Origin: Delphinus delphis | Taxonomy: Eukaryota > Chordata > Mammalia > Artiodactyla > Delphinidae | Length of the DNA stretch: 64,000 nucleotides | Reading direction: 5' to 3' | NCBI RefSeq assembly: GCF_949987515.2 | Contig: NC_082694.2 | Span: forward strand, 14,749,958 to 14,813,957 | Shown: positions 24,826 through 37,307 of the stretch, in pieces | Numbering within the stretch: the first letter of the stretch is position 1 | Layout of the letters: each line of letters opens with the position of its first letter | Made by a program: the position numbers and the translations under genes | Notes under the pieces: model-generated | What the model was told of the DNA's origin: nothing | The model's input: the letters and a program-made list of their open reading frames with translations, nothing else | Database searches by the model: none

Positions 24826-25712
24826 ATGATAAGACAGAGAAATAGGCAGCAGATGAAGGAGAAGAGTAAAAACCCACCAGACCAAACAAATGAAGAGGAA
24901 ATAGGCATTCTACCTGAAAAAGAACTCAGAGTAATGATAGTGAACATGATCCAAAATCTTGGAAATAGAATGGAGAAAATACAAGAAACGTTTAACAAGA
25001 ACCTAGAAGAATTAAAGAGCAAACAAACGAACAACACAATAGATGAAATTAAAAAATCTCTAGAAGGAATCAATAGAAGAATAGCTGAGGCTGAAGAGCG
25101 GATAAGTGACCTGGAAGATAAAATAGTGGAAATAACTACCACAGAGCAGAATAAAGAAAAAAGAATGAAAAGAATTGAGGACAGTCTCAGAGACCTCTGC
25201 AACAGCATTAACTGCATCAGCATTCGAATTATAGGGGTCCCAGAAGAAGAAGTGAAAAAGAAAGGGACTGAGAAAATATTTGAATAGATAATAGTCAAAA
25301 AGTTCCCTAACATGGAATAGGAAATAGTCAGTCAAGTCCAGGAAGTGCAGAGAGTCCCATACAGGATAAATCCAAGGAGAAACACACCAAGACACATATT
25401 AACCAAACTATCAAAAACTAAATACAGAGAAAAAATATTAAAAGTAGTAAGGGAAAAGCAACAAATAACATACAAGGGAATCCCCATAGGTTAACAGCTG
25501 ATCTTTCAGCAGAAACTCTGCAAGCCAGAAGGGAGTGGCAGGACATATTTAAAGTGATGAACAGGAAAAGCCTACAACCAAGATTACTCTACACAGCAAG
25601 GATCTCATTCAGATTTGACAGAGAAATTAAAACCTTTACAGACAAGCAAAAGCTAAGAGAATTCAGCACCACCAAACCAGCTTTACAGCAAATGCTAAAG
25701 GAACTTCTCTAG
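24826..25712 (+). pseudogene. L1-B ORF1, broken
   Basis: It opens at MIRQRNRQQMKEKSKNPPDQ and is parallel to L1-A ORF1. The frame ends at a TAG at 25285-25287 after KKKGTEKIFE. Further stops and a frameshift near 25492 (before the ADLSAETLQ signature) follow. The homologous stop is at about 25710. Confidence 0.88.
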
Positions 25713-25777
25713 GCAGGAAACACAAGAGAAAGAAAAGACCTACAAAAACAAACTCAAAGCAATTAAGAAAATGGTAA

Positions 25778-28700
25778 TAGGAACATACATAACGATAATT
25801 GCCTTAAATGTAAATGGATTAAATGCTCCAGCCAAAAGACGGACTGGCTGAATGGATACAAAAACAAGACCCGTATATATGCTGTCTACAAAGACTCACT
25901 TCAGACCTAGACACACATACAGACTGAAAATGAGGGGATGGAAAAAGGTATTTCATGCAAATGGAAATCAGAAGAAAGCTGGAGTAGCAATTCTCATATC
26001 AGACAAAATAGACTTTAAAATAAAGACTTTTACAAGAAAAAAAGGACACTACATAATGATCAAGGGATCAATCCAAGAAGAAGATATAACAACTGTGAAT
26101 ATTTATGCACCCAACATAGGAGCACCTCAATACATAAGGGAAATGCTAACAGCCATAAAAGGGGAAATTGACAGTAACACAGTAATAGTAGGAGATTTTA
26201 ACACCCCACTTTCACCAATGGACATATCATCCAAAATGAAAATAAATAAGGAAACACAAGCTTTAAATTACACATTAAACAAGATGGACTTAATTGATAT
26301 TTATAGGACATTCTATCCAAAAACAACAGAATACACTTTCTTCTCAAGTGCTCATGGAACATTCTCCAGGATGATCATATCTTGGGTTACAAATCAAGCC
26401 TTGGTAAATTTAAGAAAATTGAAATCGTATCAAGTATATTTTCCAATCACAGCGCTCTGAGACTAGATATCAGTTAGATGAAAAAAACTGTAAAAAATAC
26501 AAACACATGGAGGCTAAACAATATGCTACTAAATAACCAAGAGATCACTAAAGAAATGAAAAAATACCTAGAAACAAATGACAATGAAAACAGTATGACC
26601 CAAAACCTATGGATGTAGCAAAAGCAGTTCTAAGAGGGAAGTTTATAGCAGTACAATCCTACCTCAAGAAACAAGTAAAATCTCAAATAAACAACCTAAA
26701 AACCTACAGCAATTAGAGAAAGAAGAACGAAAAAAACCCCAAAGTTAGCAGAAGGAAAGAAATCATAAATATCAGATCAGAACTATATGAAAAAGAAATG
26801 AAGGAAACAGTAGCAAAGATTAATAAAACTAAAACCTGTTTCTTCGAGAGATAAACAAAATTGATAAACCATTAGCTAGACTCATCAAGAAAAAGAAGGA
26901 GAAGACTGAAATCAGTAAAATTAGAAATGAAAAAGAAGTAACAACTGACACTGCAGAAATACAAAGGATCATGAGAGATTACTACAAGCAACGGTATGCC
27001 AATAAAATGGACAACGTGGAAGAAATGGACAAATTCTTAGAAAAGCACAACCTTCTGAGACTGAACCAGGAAGAAATGGAAAATATAAACAGACCAATCA
27101 CAAGCACTGAAATTGAAACTGTTATTAAAAATCTTCCAACAAACAAATGCCCAGGACCAGATGGCTATTTCTATTAAACATTTAGAGAAGCGCTAACACC
27201 TATCCTTCTCAAACTCGTCCAAAGTACAGCAGAGGGAGGAACACTCCCAAACTCATTCTACGAGGCCACCATCACGCTGATACCAAAACCAGACAAAGAT
27301 ACTATAAAAAAAGAAAATTAAAGACCAATATCTCTGATAAACATAGATGCAAAAATCCTCAACAAAATACTAGCAAACAGAATCCAAGAGCACATTAAAA
27401 GGATCATACACCGTGATGAAGTGGGTTTTATCCCAAGAATGCAAAGATTCTTCAATATACGCAAATCAATCCATGTAATATACCATATTAACAAATTGAA
27501 GGATAAAAATGATATGATGATCTCAATAGATGCAAAAAAAGCTTTCAACAAAATTCAACACCCATTTATGATAAAAACCCTCCAGAAAGTAAGCATAAAG
27601 GGAACTTACCTCAACATAATAAAGACCATATATGACAAACCCACAGCCAACATCGTTCTCAATGGTGAAAAGCTGAAACCATTTCCACTAAGACCAGGAA
27701 CAAGACAAGGTTGCCCACTCTCACCTATTATTCAACATAGTTTTGGAAGTTTTCACCATAGCAATCAGAGAAGAAAAAGAAATAAAAGGAATCCACATCG
27801 GAAAAGAAGAAGTAAAACTGTCACTGTTTGGAGATGACATGATAGTGTACATAGAGAATCCTAAAGATGCTACCAGAAAACTACTAGAGCTAATCAATGA
27901 ATTTGGTAAAGTAGCAGGATACAAAATTAATGCACAGGTATCTCTTTCATTCCTATACACTAAAGATGAAAAATCTGAAAGAGAAATTAAGGAAACACTC
28001 ACATTTACCACTGCAACAAAAAGGATAAAATATCTAGGAATAAACCTACCTAAGGAGACAAAAGACCTGTACTCAGAAAACTATAAGACACTGATGAAAG
28101 AAATCAAAGATGACACAAACAGATCGAGAGATATACTGTGTTCCTGGATTGGAAGAACCAACATTGGGAAAATGACTATACCACCCAAAGCAATCTACAG
28201 ATTCAATGCAACCCCTATCAAACTACCAATGGTATTTTTCACAGAACTAGAACAAAAAATTGCACAATTTGTATGGAAACACAAAAGACCCCGAATAGCC
28301 AAAGCAATCTTGAGAAAGAAAAATGGAGCTGGAGAAATCAGGCTTGCTGACTTAAGACTGTACTACAAAGCTACAGTAATCAAGACAGTATGGTACTGGC
28401 ACAAAAACAGAAGTATAGATCAATGGAACAGGATAGAAAGCCCAGAGATAAACCCCCGCACATATGGTCACCTTATATTTGATAAAGGAGGCAAGAATAT
28501 ACAATGGAGAAAAGACAGCCTCTTCAATAAGTGGTGCTGGGAAAACGGGACAGCTACATGTAAAAGAATGAAATTAGAACACTCCCTAACACCATACGCA
28601 AAAATAAACTCAAAATGGCCTAAGTGTAAGGCCAGACACCATCAAACTCTTAGAGGAAAACAGGCAGAACACTTTATGATATAAATCACAGCAAGATCCT

Positions 28701-29145
28701 TTTTGACCCACCTCCTAGAAAAATGGAAATAAAAACAAAAATAAACAAATGGGACCTAATGAAACTTAGAAGCTTTTGCACAGCAAAGGAAACCATAAAC
28801 AAGATGAAACGAGAACCCTCAGAATGGGAGAAAATATTTGCAAATGAAGCAACTGACAAAGGATTAATCTCCAAAATATACAAGCAGCTCAATATCAAAA
28901 AAACAAACAGTACAACCAGAAATGAGCAAAAGACCTAAATAGACATTTCTCCAAAGAAGACTTACAGATTGCCAACAGACACATGAAAGGATGGTCAACG
29001 TCAGTGATCATTAGAGAAATGCAAATCAAAAGTACCATGAGGTATCACCTCACACTGGTCAGAATGGCCATCATCAAAAAATATACAAACAATAAATGCT
29101 GTAGGGGGTGTGGAGAAAAGGAAACCCTTTTGCACTGTTGATGGG
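25778..29145 (+). pseudogene. L1-B ORF2, broken endonuclease/reverse transcriptase
   Basis: ORF2 homology starts at about IGTYITIIALNVNG. Open pieces lie at 25852-26460 (endonuclease, with GDFNTPLSP retained), 26971-27177, 27421-27837, 27743-28684 and 28723-28938, so at least five frame breaks are present. The RT catalytic box reads LFGDDM, where the active form has F/Y-A-D-D. It is a dead copy. Confidence 0.9.
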
Positions 29146-29980
29146 AATGAAAATTGATACAGCGACTATGGAGAACAGTATGGAGATTCCTTAAAAAACT
29201 AAAAATAGAACTACCATACGACCCAGCAATCCTACTCCTGGACATATACCCTGAGAAAACCGTAATTCAAAAAGAGTCATGTACCACAATGTTCATTACA
29301 GCACCATTTACAATAGACAGGGCATGGAAGCAACCTAAGTGTCCATCGACTGATGAATGGATAAAGAAGATGTGGCACATGTATGCAGTGGAATACTACT
29401 CAGCCATAAAAAGAAATGAAATTGAGTTATTTGTAGTGAGGTGGATGGACCTAGAGTCTTCATACAGTGTGAAGTAAGTCAGAAAGAGAAAAACAAATAC
29501 CGTATGCTAACACATATATATGGAATCTAAAAAAAACAAATGGTTCTGATGAACCTTGGGGCAGGACAGGAATAAAGACGCAGACATAGAGAATGGACTT
29601 GAGGACACGGGGAGGGGGAAGGGTAAGCTGGGACGAAGTGGAGAGTGGCATGGACACGTATACACTACCAAATGTAAAATAGATAGCTGGTGGGAAGCAG
29701 CTGCATAGCACAGGGAGACCAGCTTGGTGCTTTGTGACCACCTAGAGGGGTGGGCTAGGGAGAGTGAGAGGGAGATGCAAGATGGAGGGGATAGGCGGAT
29801 ATATGTATACATATAGCTGATTCACTTTGTTATACAGCAGAAACTAACACACCATTGTAAAGCAATTATACTCCAATAAAGATGTTTAAAAAAAAAATAA
29901 AAGTCAAGGGCACCATGCCTAATAGACTAAATCTCTGGCAATAAAAATTTGAAAACAAAACAAAGAAAAAAATTGGGTGG

Positions 29981-30150
29981 TGTCAGTATTTTTTCTTTTA
30001 GCCATTCTGATGGGTGTGTAGAGCTATCTGATTGTTGTTTTAATTTGTATTTCCCTAATGGTTGATGATTAGGAACATTTTTTCATATGCTTATTTGCCA
30101 TCGTGTCTCTTTTGGTGAAATGACACTTGCCTACTTTGTGTATGTTTGAA
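29981..30150 (-). mobile_element. Old antisense L1, right part (continues 23100-24138)
   Basis: Starting just after the L1-B target-site duplication, ccattctgatgggtgtgtag and atttccctaatggttgatg continue the antisense L1 interrupted at 24138. Confidence 0.75.
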
Positions 30151-30670
30151 ATTCTTCACAATGAAATGCTAAAACATTAATCTCTTTAAATCCATTTATG
30201 TTGTTTTTGGTTTTAGTTTCTTTTACTACATCTACTGATCTGTTTTGGTCACAAGTATGCAGTCATACTGTGTCTGTAATTGAAAACTTGAGGAGAGCTA
30301 GTTTCTGTTGAGATCTCTCACCCTCCTTTTGCCATCTGAAATTGGTTACTGTTTTACTTTTTTCTGTAAAGAAATGTTCTGGAATTTTTGTGGTCAGTAC
30401 AAAAAAGGAAAAACCTATTTCTGACCTAATACTAAATATGTCGTTTTATGTAGGACCACTTGAGTCTTTATAAAACCACCTCAGTGCTGTTTACTATTAA
30501 GACACTAATATGTTTAATTTCTTTACCCAGTTTGAATATCATAGTTCTCTGTTGTTTTCAACCATTCATTGGTTTATTCAACAAATATTTGAGTGTCAGC
30601 TGTGTGAGGGCACAGTGCTAGGCACTGGGAATAAAATCGTGAGTCCACCTCCAAATGAAAAACAAACCTA

Positions 30671-30775
30671 GTGCTGTCTTGGGCAGCACAGGTACCCAAA
30701 TGGGAACCTTACTGAGAAGGTCAACATGGCCTCTGAACAAGGATGACGTGCAAATTCATGAAGGGTACTGTATTT
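30671..30775 (+). pseudogene. U6 snRNA pseudogene
   Basis: These 105 nt align over the full length of U6 (about 107 nt): gcagcaca near the start, aaggatgac and gcaaattc-like (gtgcaaattcatgaag) in the second half. Functional elements are lost: the ACAGAGA box reads actgaga, and the catalytic AGC triad region reads caacatgg. An A-rich tail (aacaaacaaaaaggaaa) and an imperfect flanking duplication (gaaaaacaaac / gaagaacaaac) indicate L1-mediated retroposition. No upstream PSE/TATA promoter is evident. Confidence 0.88.
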
Positions 30776-31109
30776 GAAGAACAAACAAAAAGGAAATCCG
30801 CCCACCAAGTCCCCACTCTCTAAAGATGTCAGGGGGCCCTGGCACTGTGCAGAGGGAGGCCCTGAAGGTGGAGGGAGCCTGGGACACTGGAGGGCCTGCA
30901 GGAGGCCTGGGCGGGGCTGCTGGGGAGGAGCTGAGCACAAAGAGCTGTAACCATGAAGCGCTACTCATTGTGTTTCACGACCCCCTCTGTGTGACCTTGG
31001 TCTTTCTAAGTTTAAATGTCAGCTAGTTTTTATAATGCTAACTTATTAATGTTTTCTGTAGAATTTTAACCTTTTTATTTTGGAGATTCTTATTTTATTG
31101 TGAAATATA

Positions 31110-32700
31110 TACAGCTAAAATTTTTCTGTGATCTGCCTATTCATCCCTCCCACCCTTAACCCCTGGCAACCTTTTTACTGTCTCCATAATTTTCTCTTTT
31201 CCAGAATGTCGTATCATTGGAATCATGCAGTATGTTGCCTTTTAGATTGATTTCTTTCACTTAGTAATATGCATGTAAGGTTTCTCCAGGTCTTTTCATG
31301 ACTTGATAGCTCATTTCTTCTTAGTGCTGAATAATATTCATTGTGTGGATGTACCACACTTCATTTATCCATTATTATTGTTCACTTACAAGCAATATCT
31401 TAGTTGCTTCCGAGTTTTGGCAATTACGAATAAAGCTGCCATAAATGTCCACGTGCAAGTTTTTGTGTGGACATAAGTTTTTAACTCCTTTGAATAAATA
31501 CCAAGGAGGGCTATTGCTGGATCATATGGTAAGAGTATGCAGCCAGGACATGGAAGCAACCTAAGCATCCATTGACAGATGAATGGATGAAGAAGATGTG
31601 GCACATATATACAGTGGAATATTACTCAGCCATAAAAAGAAACGAAATTGAGTTATTTGTAGTGAGGTGGATGGACCTAGAGACTGTCATACAGAGTGAA
31701 CTCAGAGAAAAACAAATACCATATGCTAACACATATTTATGGAATCTAAAAAAAGAAAAATGTTCTGAAGAACCTAGGGGCAGGACAGGAATAAAGACGC
31801 AGACATAGAGAATGGACTTGAGGACACGGGGAGGGGGAAGGGTGAGCTGGGACGAAGTGAGAGAGTGGCATGGACATATATACACTACCAAATGTAAAAC
31901 AGATAGCTAGTGGGAAGCAGCTGCATAGCACAGGGAGATCAGCTTGGTGCTTTGTGCCCACCTAGAGGGGTGGGCTAGGGAGGGTGGGAGGGAGACGCAA
32001 GAGGGAGGAGATATGGGGATATATGTATACATATAGCTGATTCACTTTGTTATACAGCAGAAACTAACACACCATTGTAAAGCAATTATACTCCAATAAA
32101 GATGTTAAAAAAAAATAGAGTATGTTTAGTTTTGTAAGGAACTGACAAACTCTCTTCCAAAGTGGCTGTACCATTTTTCATTCCCATCAGCAATGACTGA
32201 GCGTTCCTATTGCTCCACATCCTCACCAGCATTTGGTGTTGTCAGTGTTTTGGATTTTGACCATTCTAATAGGTGTATGCTGGTATCTTATTGTTGTTTT
32301 AATTTGCATTTCCCTAATGACATAGGATGTTGAACATCTTTTTATGTGCTTTTTTGCCATCTGTATATCTTCTTTGGTGAGTTGTCTGTTTAGGTCTTCT
32401 GCCCATTTTTGATTGAGTTGTTCATTTTCTTATTGATGAGCTTTAAGAGTTCTTTGTATATGTTAGATAACAGTCCTTTATCAGAAATGTCTAATGAAAA
32501 TATTTTCTTCCAGCTTTTGGCTTGTCTTCTCATTCTCTTGTGGGGGGTCACTATTTTTATTTATAAAATTATTTTTTCTGCCACGTGTGCTTTTTCCTTG
32601 TGGAATATAGAAAATACATTTTGGTCCAGTATTTTACTTTTCTCATGTATCAATATGTATCTTCTTGGTTTTGAGTTTTTGTCTCTTTATTTTTACTAAT
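31110..32700 (-). mobile_element. Old antisense L1 (split by a younger L1)
   Basis: Diverged L1M 3' region in antisense occupies 31110-31540 and 32118-32700. The junctions read atggtaagagtatg and agagtatgtttagttttg, which join into the expected sequence (compare 40029-40050). Confidence 0.8.
31540..32117 (+). mobile_element. 5'-truncated L1 3' end nested in older L1
   Basis: The sense L1 3' end runs from the final ORF2 codons (GNEIELFV-type region) to aataaagatgttaaaaaaaaa. It has a short target-site duplication, agagtatg, at about 31532-31539 and 32118-32126. It is nearly identical to the tail of L1-B and to 45100-45670. Confidence 0.9.
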
Positions 32701-32846
32701 TCAAAAAAGTTTATTGAACACATGTCATGTTCAGCCCCTCTCTCTGGGATACAGACTCAGGATGCAAATTAGGATAAAACATATGCCTGTGTAGACATCA
32801 AACTTGTATCATTCAAGCAAAATTATATGAAGTTTGCTTTATTTTT

Positions 32847-33068
32847 TTAAATTTTTTTAATTTTTATTTTTTTTGCGGTACACGGGCCTCACTGTCGTGG
32901 CCTCTCCTGTTGCAGAGCACAGGCTCCAGACGCGCAGGCTCAGCGGCCATGGCTCACGGGCCCAGCCGCTCCGCCGCATGTGGGATCTTCCCGGACCGGG
33001 GCACGAACCCGTGTCCCCTGCATCGGCAGGCGGACTCTCAACCACTGCGCCACCAGTGAAGCCCGGAA
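32847..33068 (-). mobile_element. CHR-type SINE
   Basis: The antisense copy has a perfect 14-bp target-site duplication, tttgctttattttt, at 32833-32846 and 33069-33082. Confidence 0.95.
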
Positions 33069-34146
33069 TTTGCTTTATTTTTACCCTTCTTCTCTTCCTC
33101 CCATCACTTACCTCTTTACAATAATAATAGTAACTTTAACATTGTAGAATTTCTATCTTTCTTATATCATTATAATGGCATATATAATTTATTGCTTATT
33201 TCAGCCATACAGATTCTTAATACTTCTTCTCTATAATTAGACTGATCTTAATAAATAGATAAATATTTTACTTTCCCTTTTCAGTGTCAAGGGAAAAGAA
33301 GTATTCTCTGCAACTAGCAAACTTCCTTACTCCTTTAGAAAAATCACAAAATGCTATGTATGTCAGACAGGCATTTCTCTGGTTCCTCTTGTTTCCTTGC
33401 CCCTTGTTTTCCTTAGCTTCCTGGAGTCTGGATTTATACAGAGGTGGATTGGTGGTGATTCCTGGGGTAGCTGGGGAGCCCTGTGCACCGGTTTTGGTGA
33501 ACAGCTGGAAGTGAGGCATTTCTCAGAACTTTTAAGTCTCATGAAATTTCAAAACAGATTTGAAGGGTTGCCAGCTTTTATTTTGACATGTTAAAGACTT
33601 CAGGGGGGAGAAATGATCATTTGTTACTACCACGATTTCTTTTAAAGAATATATAGTATGTGTATGATCTCAGACAACAGAACATTTTTTGTAACGAGGA
33701 GCTGTAGCTGTCTCACACTGACACATACTCACTCTCATTTTCCTGTGGACCAGCAGCAGGCCCCTCCCGGGCAGCCACCCTCCGTAGGCTGGTGTGTGGG
33801 GAGCACTGCTTGGGTTGCTTAAAGCCTCTTTTCCAGTGTGGCCCCAGCAAGGCCCGCCTAGAGCCATTCCTCCCGTGTGTGACTTGTCCTGGGGGTGACA
33901 TCATGCCTAGCTGGCTTCCTTCCCTAAAGGTCAGATGCAGGCTTTCAGGCCATTCTCCAGATCAGCTGGTTGGTGTGGGTGCTCGGAGAGTTTGTACCTA
34001 TTGTAGCCAAAGTAGCACACAATTTAGGAAAGTCAGTCTTGGTCCAAGGACAGCAATGTAGTCTACGGGTACATAAATAGCTTTGGGAGTCCGCCCACTA
34101 TTGCTGACTTTTATTAGAATAGCTTTTGATTTGACTGTCTTTCTTT

Positions 34147-34347
34147 TCTTTTTTCTTTTTTTTTTTTTTTGTGGTACGCGGGCCTCTCACTGCTGTGGCC
34201 TCTCCCGTTGCGGAGCGCAGGCTCAGCGGCCATGGCTCACGGGCCCAGCCGCTCTGCGGCACGTGGGATCTTCCCGGACCGGGGCACAAACCCATGTCCC
34301 CTGCATCGGCATGCAGACTCCCAACCACTGCACCACCAGAGGAGCCC
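34147..34347 (-). mobile_element. CHR-type SINE just upstream of a CHMP3 exon
   Basis: The antisense copy has a perfect 16-bp target-site duplication, ttgactgtctttcttt, at 34131-34146 and 34348-34363. Its end is 73 nt from the exon at 34421. Confidence 0.96.
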
Positions 34348-34420
34348 TTGACTGTCTTTCTTTATTCCATCCTGCGTCACATTCTGTTGAGCAATCCTGA
34401 CTGTCATCTTTCCCTTTCAG

Positions 34421-34542
34421 CGGTTTTGCGAGTGGCTGGTTCCCTGCAGAGGAGCACAGAAGTGATGAAGGCCATGCAGAGTCTGGTGAAGATCCCAGAA
34501 ATCCAGGCCACCATGCGGGAGCTGTCCAAAGAGATGATGAAG
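34421..34542 (+). CDS. CHMP3: CHMP3 coding exon, about residues 96-136
   Basis: The exon is 122 bp, with acceptor CCCTTTCAG and donor GTGCCC. It completes the split Ala codon and encodes AVLRVAGSLQRSTEV through ELSKEMMK, the ESCRT-III helix 3/4 region. The donor lacks the usual G at +5 (AAG|GTGCCC), so it is weak by consensus, but the next exon resumes in phase 0 exactly where the family sequence continues (AGIIEEMLED). A CHR SINE in antisense ends 73 nt upstream of the acceptor. Confidence 0.96.
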
Positions 34543-34925
34543 GTGCCCTGGGGCCACCCTGTGTCCTGTTCCAAAGCGCTAAGAGTCAGCAAGCGGCAGG
34601 GGCTGTAGGGCCGGGGCTGGGCAGGAGTAGACAGGCCACTGTTGCCAGACAGAAATGATTTTGAGGACAGAGGAGCAGCTGTTAACATTGGTTGAAACTG
34701 TCTGAGCTGAGCGTGGCAGAGGCTGGGTCAGATTGCCAGGGTGTTCCTTAGAAGAAGCGAGAGTATACCCAGAGCTCTAGGGGAGGTGGGAGACCCAGGA
34801 AGCAACTGCGTGGGATTCGGCGACCTAGGATTTATGGGTTCTGACATGAACAAGGAAACAGAAAGAAACCCAGGTTCCTCTGTTTGTCCCAGGGGAGTGT
34901 TGGCAAAGCTGGCGAGGGAGGTTTC

Positions 34926-35155
34926 AAGACCAGGGACGGGCAAACTTTTTTTGTAAAGGGCTGGGTAGTAAATGTAGTTTCTACCTTGTGGGCCATACGT
35001 CTCTGTTGTAACTACTCAGCTCTACCTGTAGCATGAAAGCAGCCGTAGATCACGTGTAAACAAACGGTCATGACTGGGTTCCTATAAAACTTTATTTATG
35101 AAAGTAGGCAGTGGCTTGGGTTTGGTGTGCAGGCTGTCATTGGCTGACCCCGTCT
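34926..35155 (+). mobile_element. hAT-Charlie-type non-autonomous DNA transposon
   Basis: It starts accagggacgggcaaac and ends with the inverted end ttggctgaccccgtct. The body (tgtaaagggctgggtag, gtgggccatacg, cgtaaa-type, aaaactttattta) matches a widespread mammalian hAT family. The subfamily name is not asserted. Confidence 0.75.
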
Positions 35156-35264
35156 TAGACTAGAAAAGGAAACTGAGAACCAAACAGAAAGCAGTAAACA
35201 CCTAGTGCCCCGGGATCAGGGCCGGGCAGGGACCTGTCCTGGTGGCCTTCAGATGGGGGACAGG

Positions 35265-35480
35265 GCGTAGTTACTGAGCCCCCACCTGCCAGTGGTGCAG
35301 CACACATGCTCTCCTAGAAAGTCCTCCCAGCCACCTTGGGAGGTAGGGATTTTTTTCCCCATTTTATACAGGAGTAGGAAACTGAGTCTTCAAGTTGCCA
35401 GGTAACTTATCTGAGTGACTTTGGTAGGAGGTGACAGATCTGGGGTTGGAGCACAGATGCCTGGGCTGCCTCAGAGGACA
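35265..35480 (+). repeat. MIR element
   Basis: The order cattttatacaggagtagg, aaactgag, gggttggagcacagatgcc follows the MIR consensus (cattttacagatgaggaaac... layout). It is diverged and ancient. Confidence 0.65.
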
Positions 35481-37307
35481 TGGTGATAAGAGGTGCCTCA
35501 TCAGGTGCTGTTTCACACTTTGAACCTGTGGCCTGAGAGCCCAGACGGTACACCTCAAATTCTTGTTTGCAGCTTGTGCAGAGAAGCTGCCTCCCTTCCT
35601 CCTAGGGAATTTTATGTATGAACTTGAGTTCTAAACAGGGCTCTAGGGCATGGGAGAGGGGAACTGGAGAAGAAAATTGATAGAAAAGAAAGGCAACATA
35701 AAAAGGCCAGAGCCCAGGTCTTTGGAATGAGAAATCCTTGGGCAGTCATCAGGAGGGCACCAGGTCAGCGGGGTCTGTCCTTTACAAGTGGCGTGTGGAT
35801 GTCTCATCGCCCAGGTTGTGATGCCTGTCCATCTAGCACTGGGCAACAAGGTAATTCTGAAACGACTTCAGGCCTGCTCACTCTGACTTACGTAGCCACC
35901 AGGATCTGAGGGGCGGAGTCTTTTTTTAGAATCTGGGATCTTTTCCACAAAAGTTTCTGAATACTGAGCATAGTATAGATTTGGAGGAGGGCCTGCATGT
36001 AGTAGATAGTAAATATTTCCTGAATTCATCAAGGGTGCATCTCCAGGTGCAAACTGAAGCCTCTGGCGGGGTCCCAGCGTGTCGAGGGCAACGACATGAT
36101 CTCAGTCATTCCATTTGTCCCCAGACCCTGGCCTGGCGTGTGGCACAGGGCATACATTTGACAAATGTTTGCTGGTTGGATGAATGTGTAAGTGAATGGC
36201 CACTTGTCCCTCCAGGATGTGGAGGGCTGTCAGTCAGTCTGCCCTAGGCTCTTTTAACTGGGATGGTGAGTACGTATTGAGCCTCTTTTCCACTAGCCTC
36301 CAGCACTAAGATCCATTCACCCAGGCCACAGGGCTCCACTTGTATCCTTGAATGTGAATTTGTTCCTTTTGGTTGGGAGCGAAAGGTCTGAGCACGGGCA
36401 GAATATGGAACTAGCTAGATTCATGCCATTAAGAGTCACTTGAGTGGTCTGACAGCAGGACAGGCAGGAGAGAGGGCTTGCTTTAAATCTGATACCATCA
36501 GCATGGTCGGTGAGAGTCATGCCCTGGCTGAGTGCAGGAGAGCCAGGGCTGGAGCTGCCAGACGTGACCTTGCGCTCGCATGACACTGCTCATTCGGGAA
36601 GACCGCAGGGTCTGCTTGTGTTGGCTGGTGTTGGAGAGCAGTTTTCTCGTGCCCGCAGTGGCGCTGTGCTCTTGAGAACGAAGGAGGCTGACTGGCTGGC
36701 TTCAGGCTACCAGGCACAGGGCTTCCAGTAGGGAATGTGGAAGGCACTGCCTTGTTGGGCCCCGAAACACTGTCTTATCAGTTCTCTCAGGCTTCGGTGA
36801 ATTGGTTGATCCTTGCCAGGACCCTGCAGGCCCTGGGCCAGCAGCTATAACTTGGATGTGCTGAAGTACAGGCCTTTTCGGGGTTCCGTGGAGCCCCACC
36901 TCGCTCTTGGTATTTGTTATCATAGTGTCTACTGTGACTCCAGCCAGTTTTCATACTGTATTTCAACTCCTGCACGCATAGATTTGCAACGTCAGGGCAA
37001 ATGCTTCCCGGGACAGCACCCTCTCATCTCTGCAAGTTGTTCCCCACGTGCTGCGTTACCGTCTGAGTTACTTTGTGAAGCTCTGCTGATAGAGGCACCC
37101 CCCTCCAACCTTGGTACTAAATTTGGAGAGCAATTTCCCTTTGGCTTTTTGCTTCCTCCAGAGAGGGCAGACAGCATGCGGTGTTGCCTGCAGCCAGCTG
37201 TCTGTGGCTTAGCTCTTGAAAGCATGGACAGGACTTGGAGACACCAGAGCTCGGTTGATGCTGGGCCCATAGGGGCGCCTGCTGGGAATGGATTTAACAG
37301 TTGCGGG

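Larger units (their letters stand above)
24151..29968 (+). mobile_element. L1-B: nearly full-length sense LINE-1, inactive, with probable 3' transduction
   Basis: A 5.8-kb L1 inserted into an older antisense L1 has a 12-bp target-site duplication, aaaattgggtgg, at 24139-24150 and 29969-29980. It has about 675 bp of 5' UTR, ORF1, ORF2 and a 3' UTR ending attatactccaataaagatg followed by A10 at 29888-29897. About 55 nt of extra sequence with its own AATAAA and A-rich tail lies between that A-run and the duplication. ORF1 and ORF2 are broken many times. It is in the same orientation as CHMP3, so its AATAAA could act as an intronic polyadenylation site. Confidence 0.95.

Noticed and set aside
24714..25313. 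199-codon - strand frame opposite L1-B ORF1
   Set aside because: The complement of ORF1 coiled-coil coding is low-complexity and Leu/Ser/Phe-rich. The real homology is on the + strand.
27721..28011. - strand 96-codon frame over L1-B ORF2
   Set aside because: It is an antisense shadow of the RT region.
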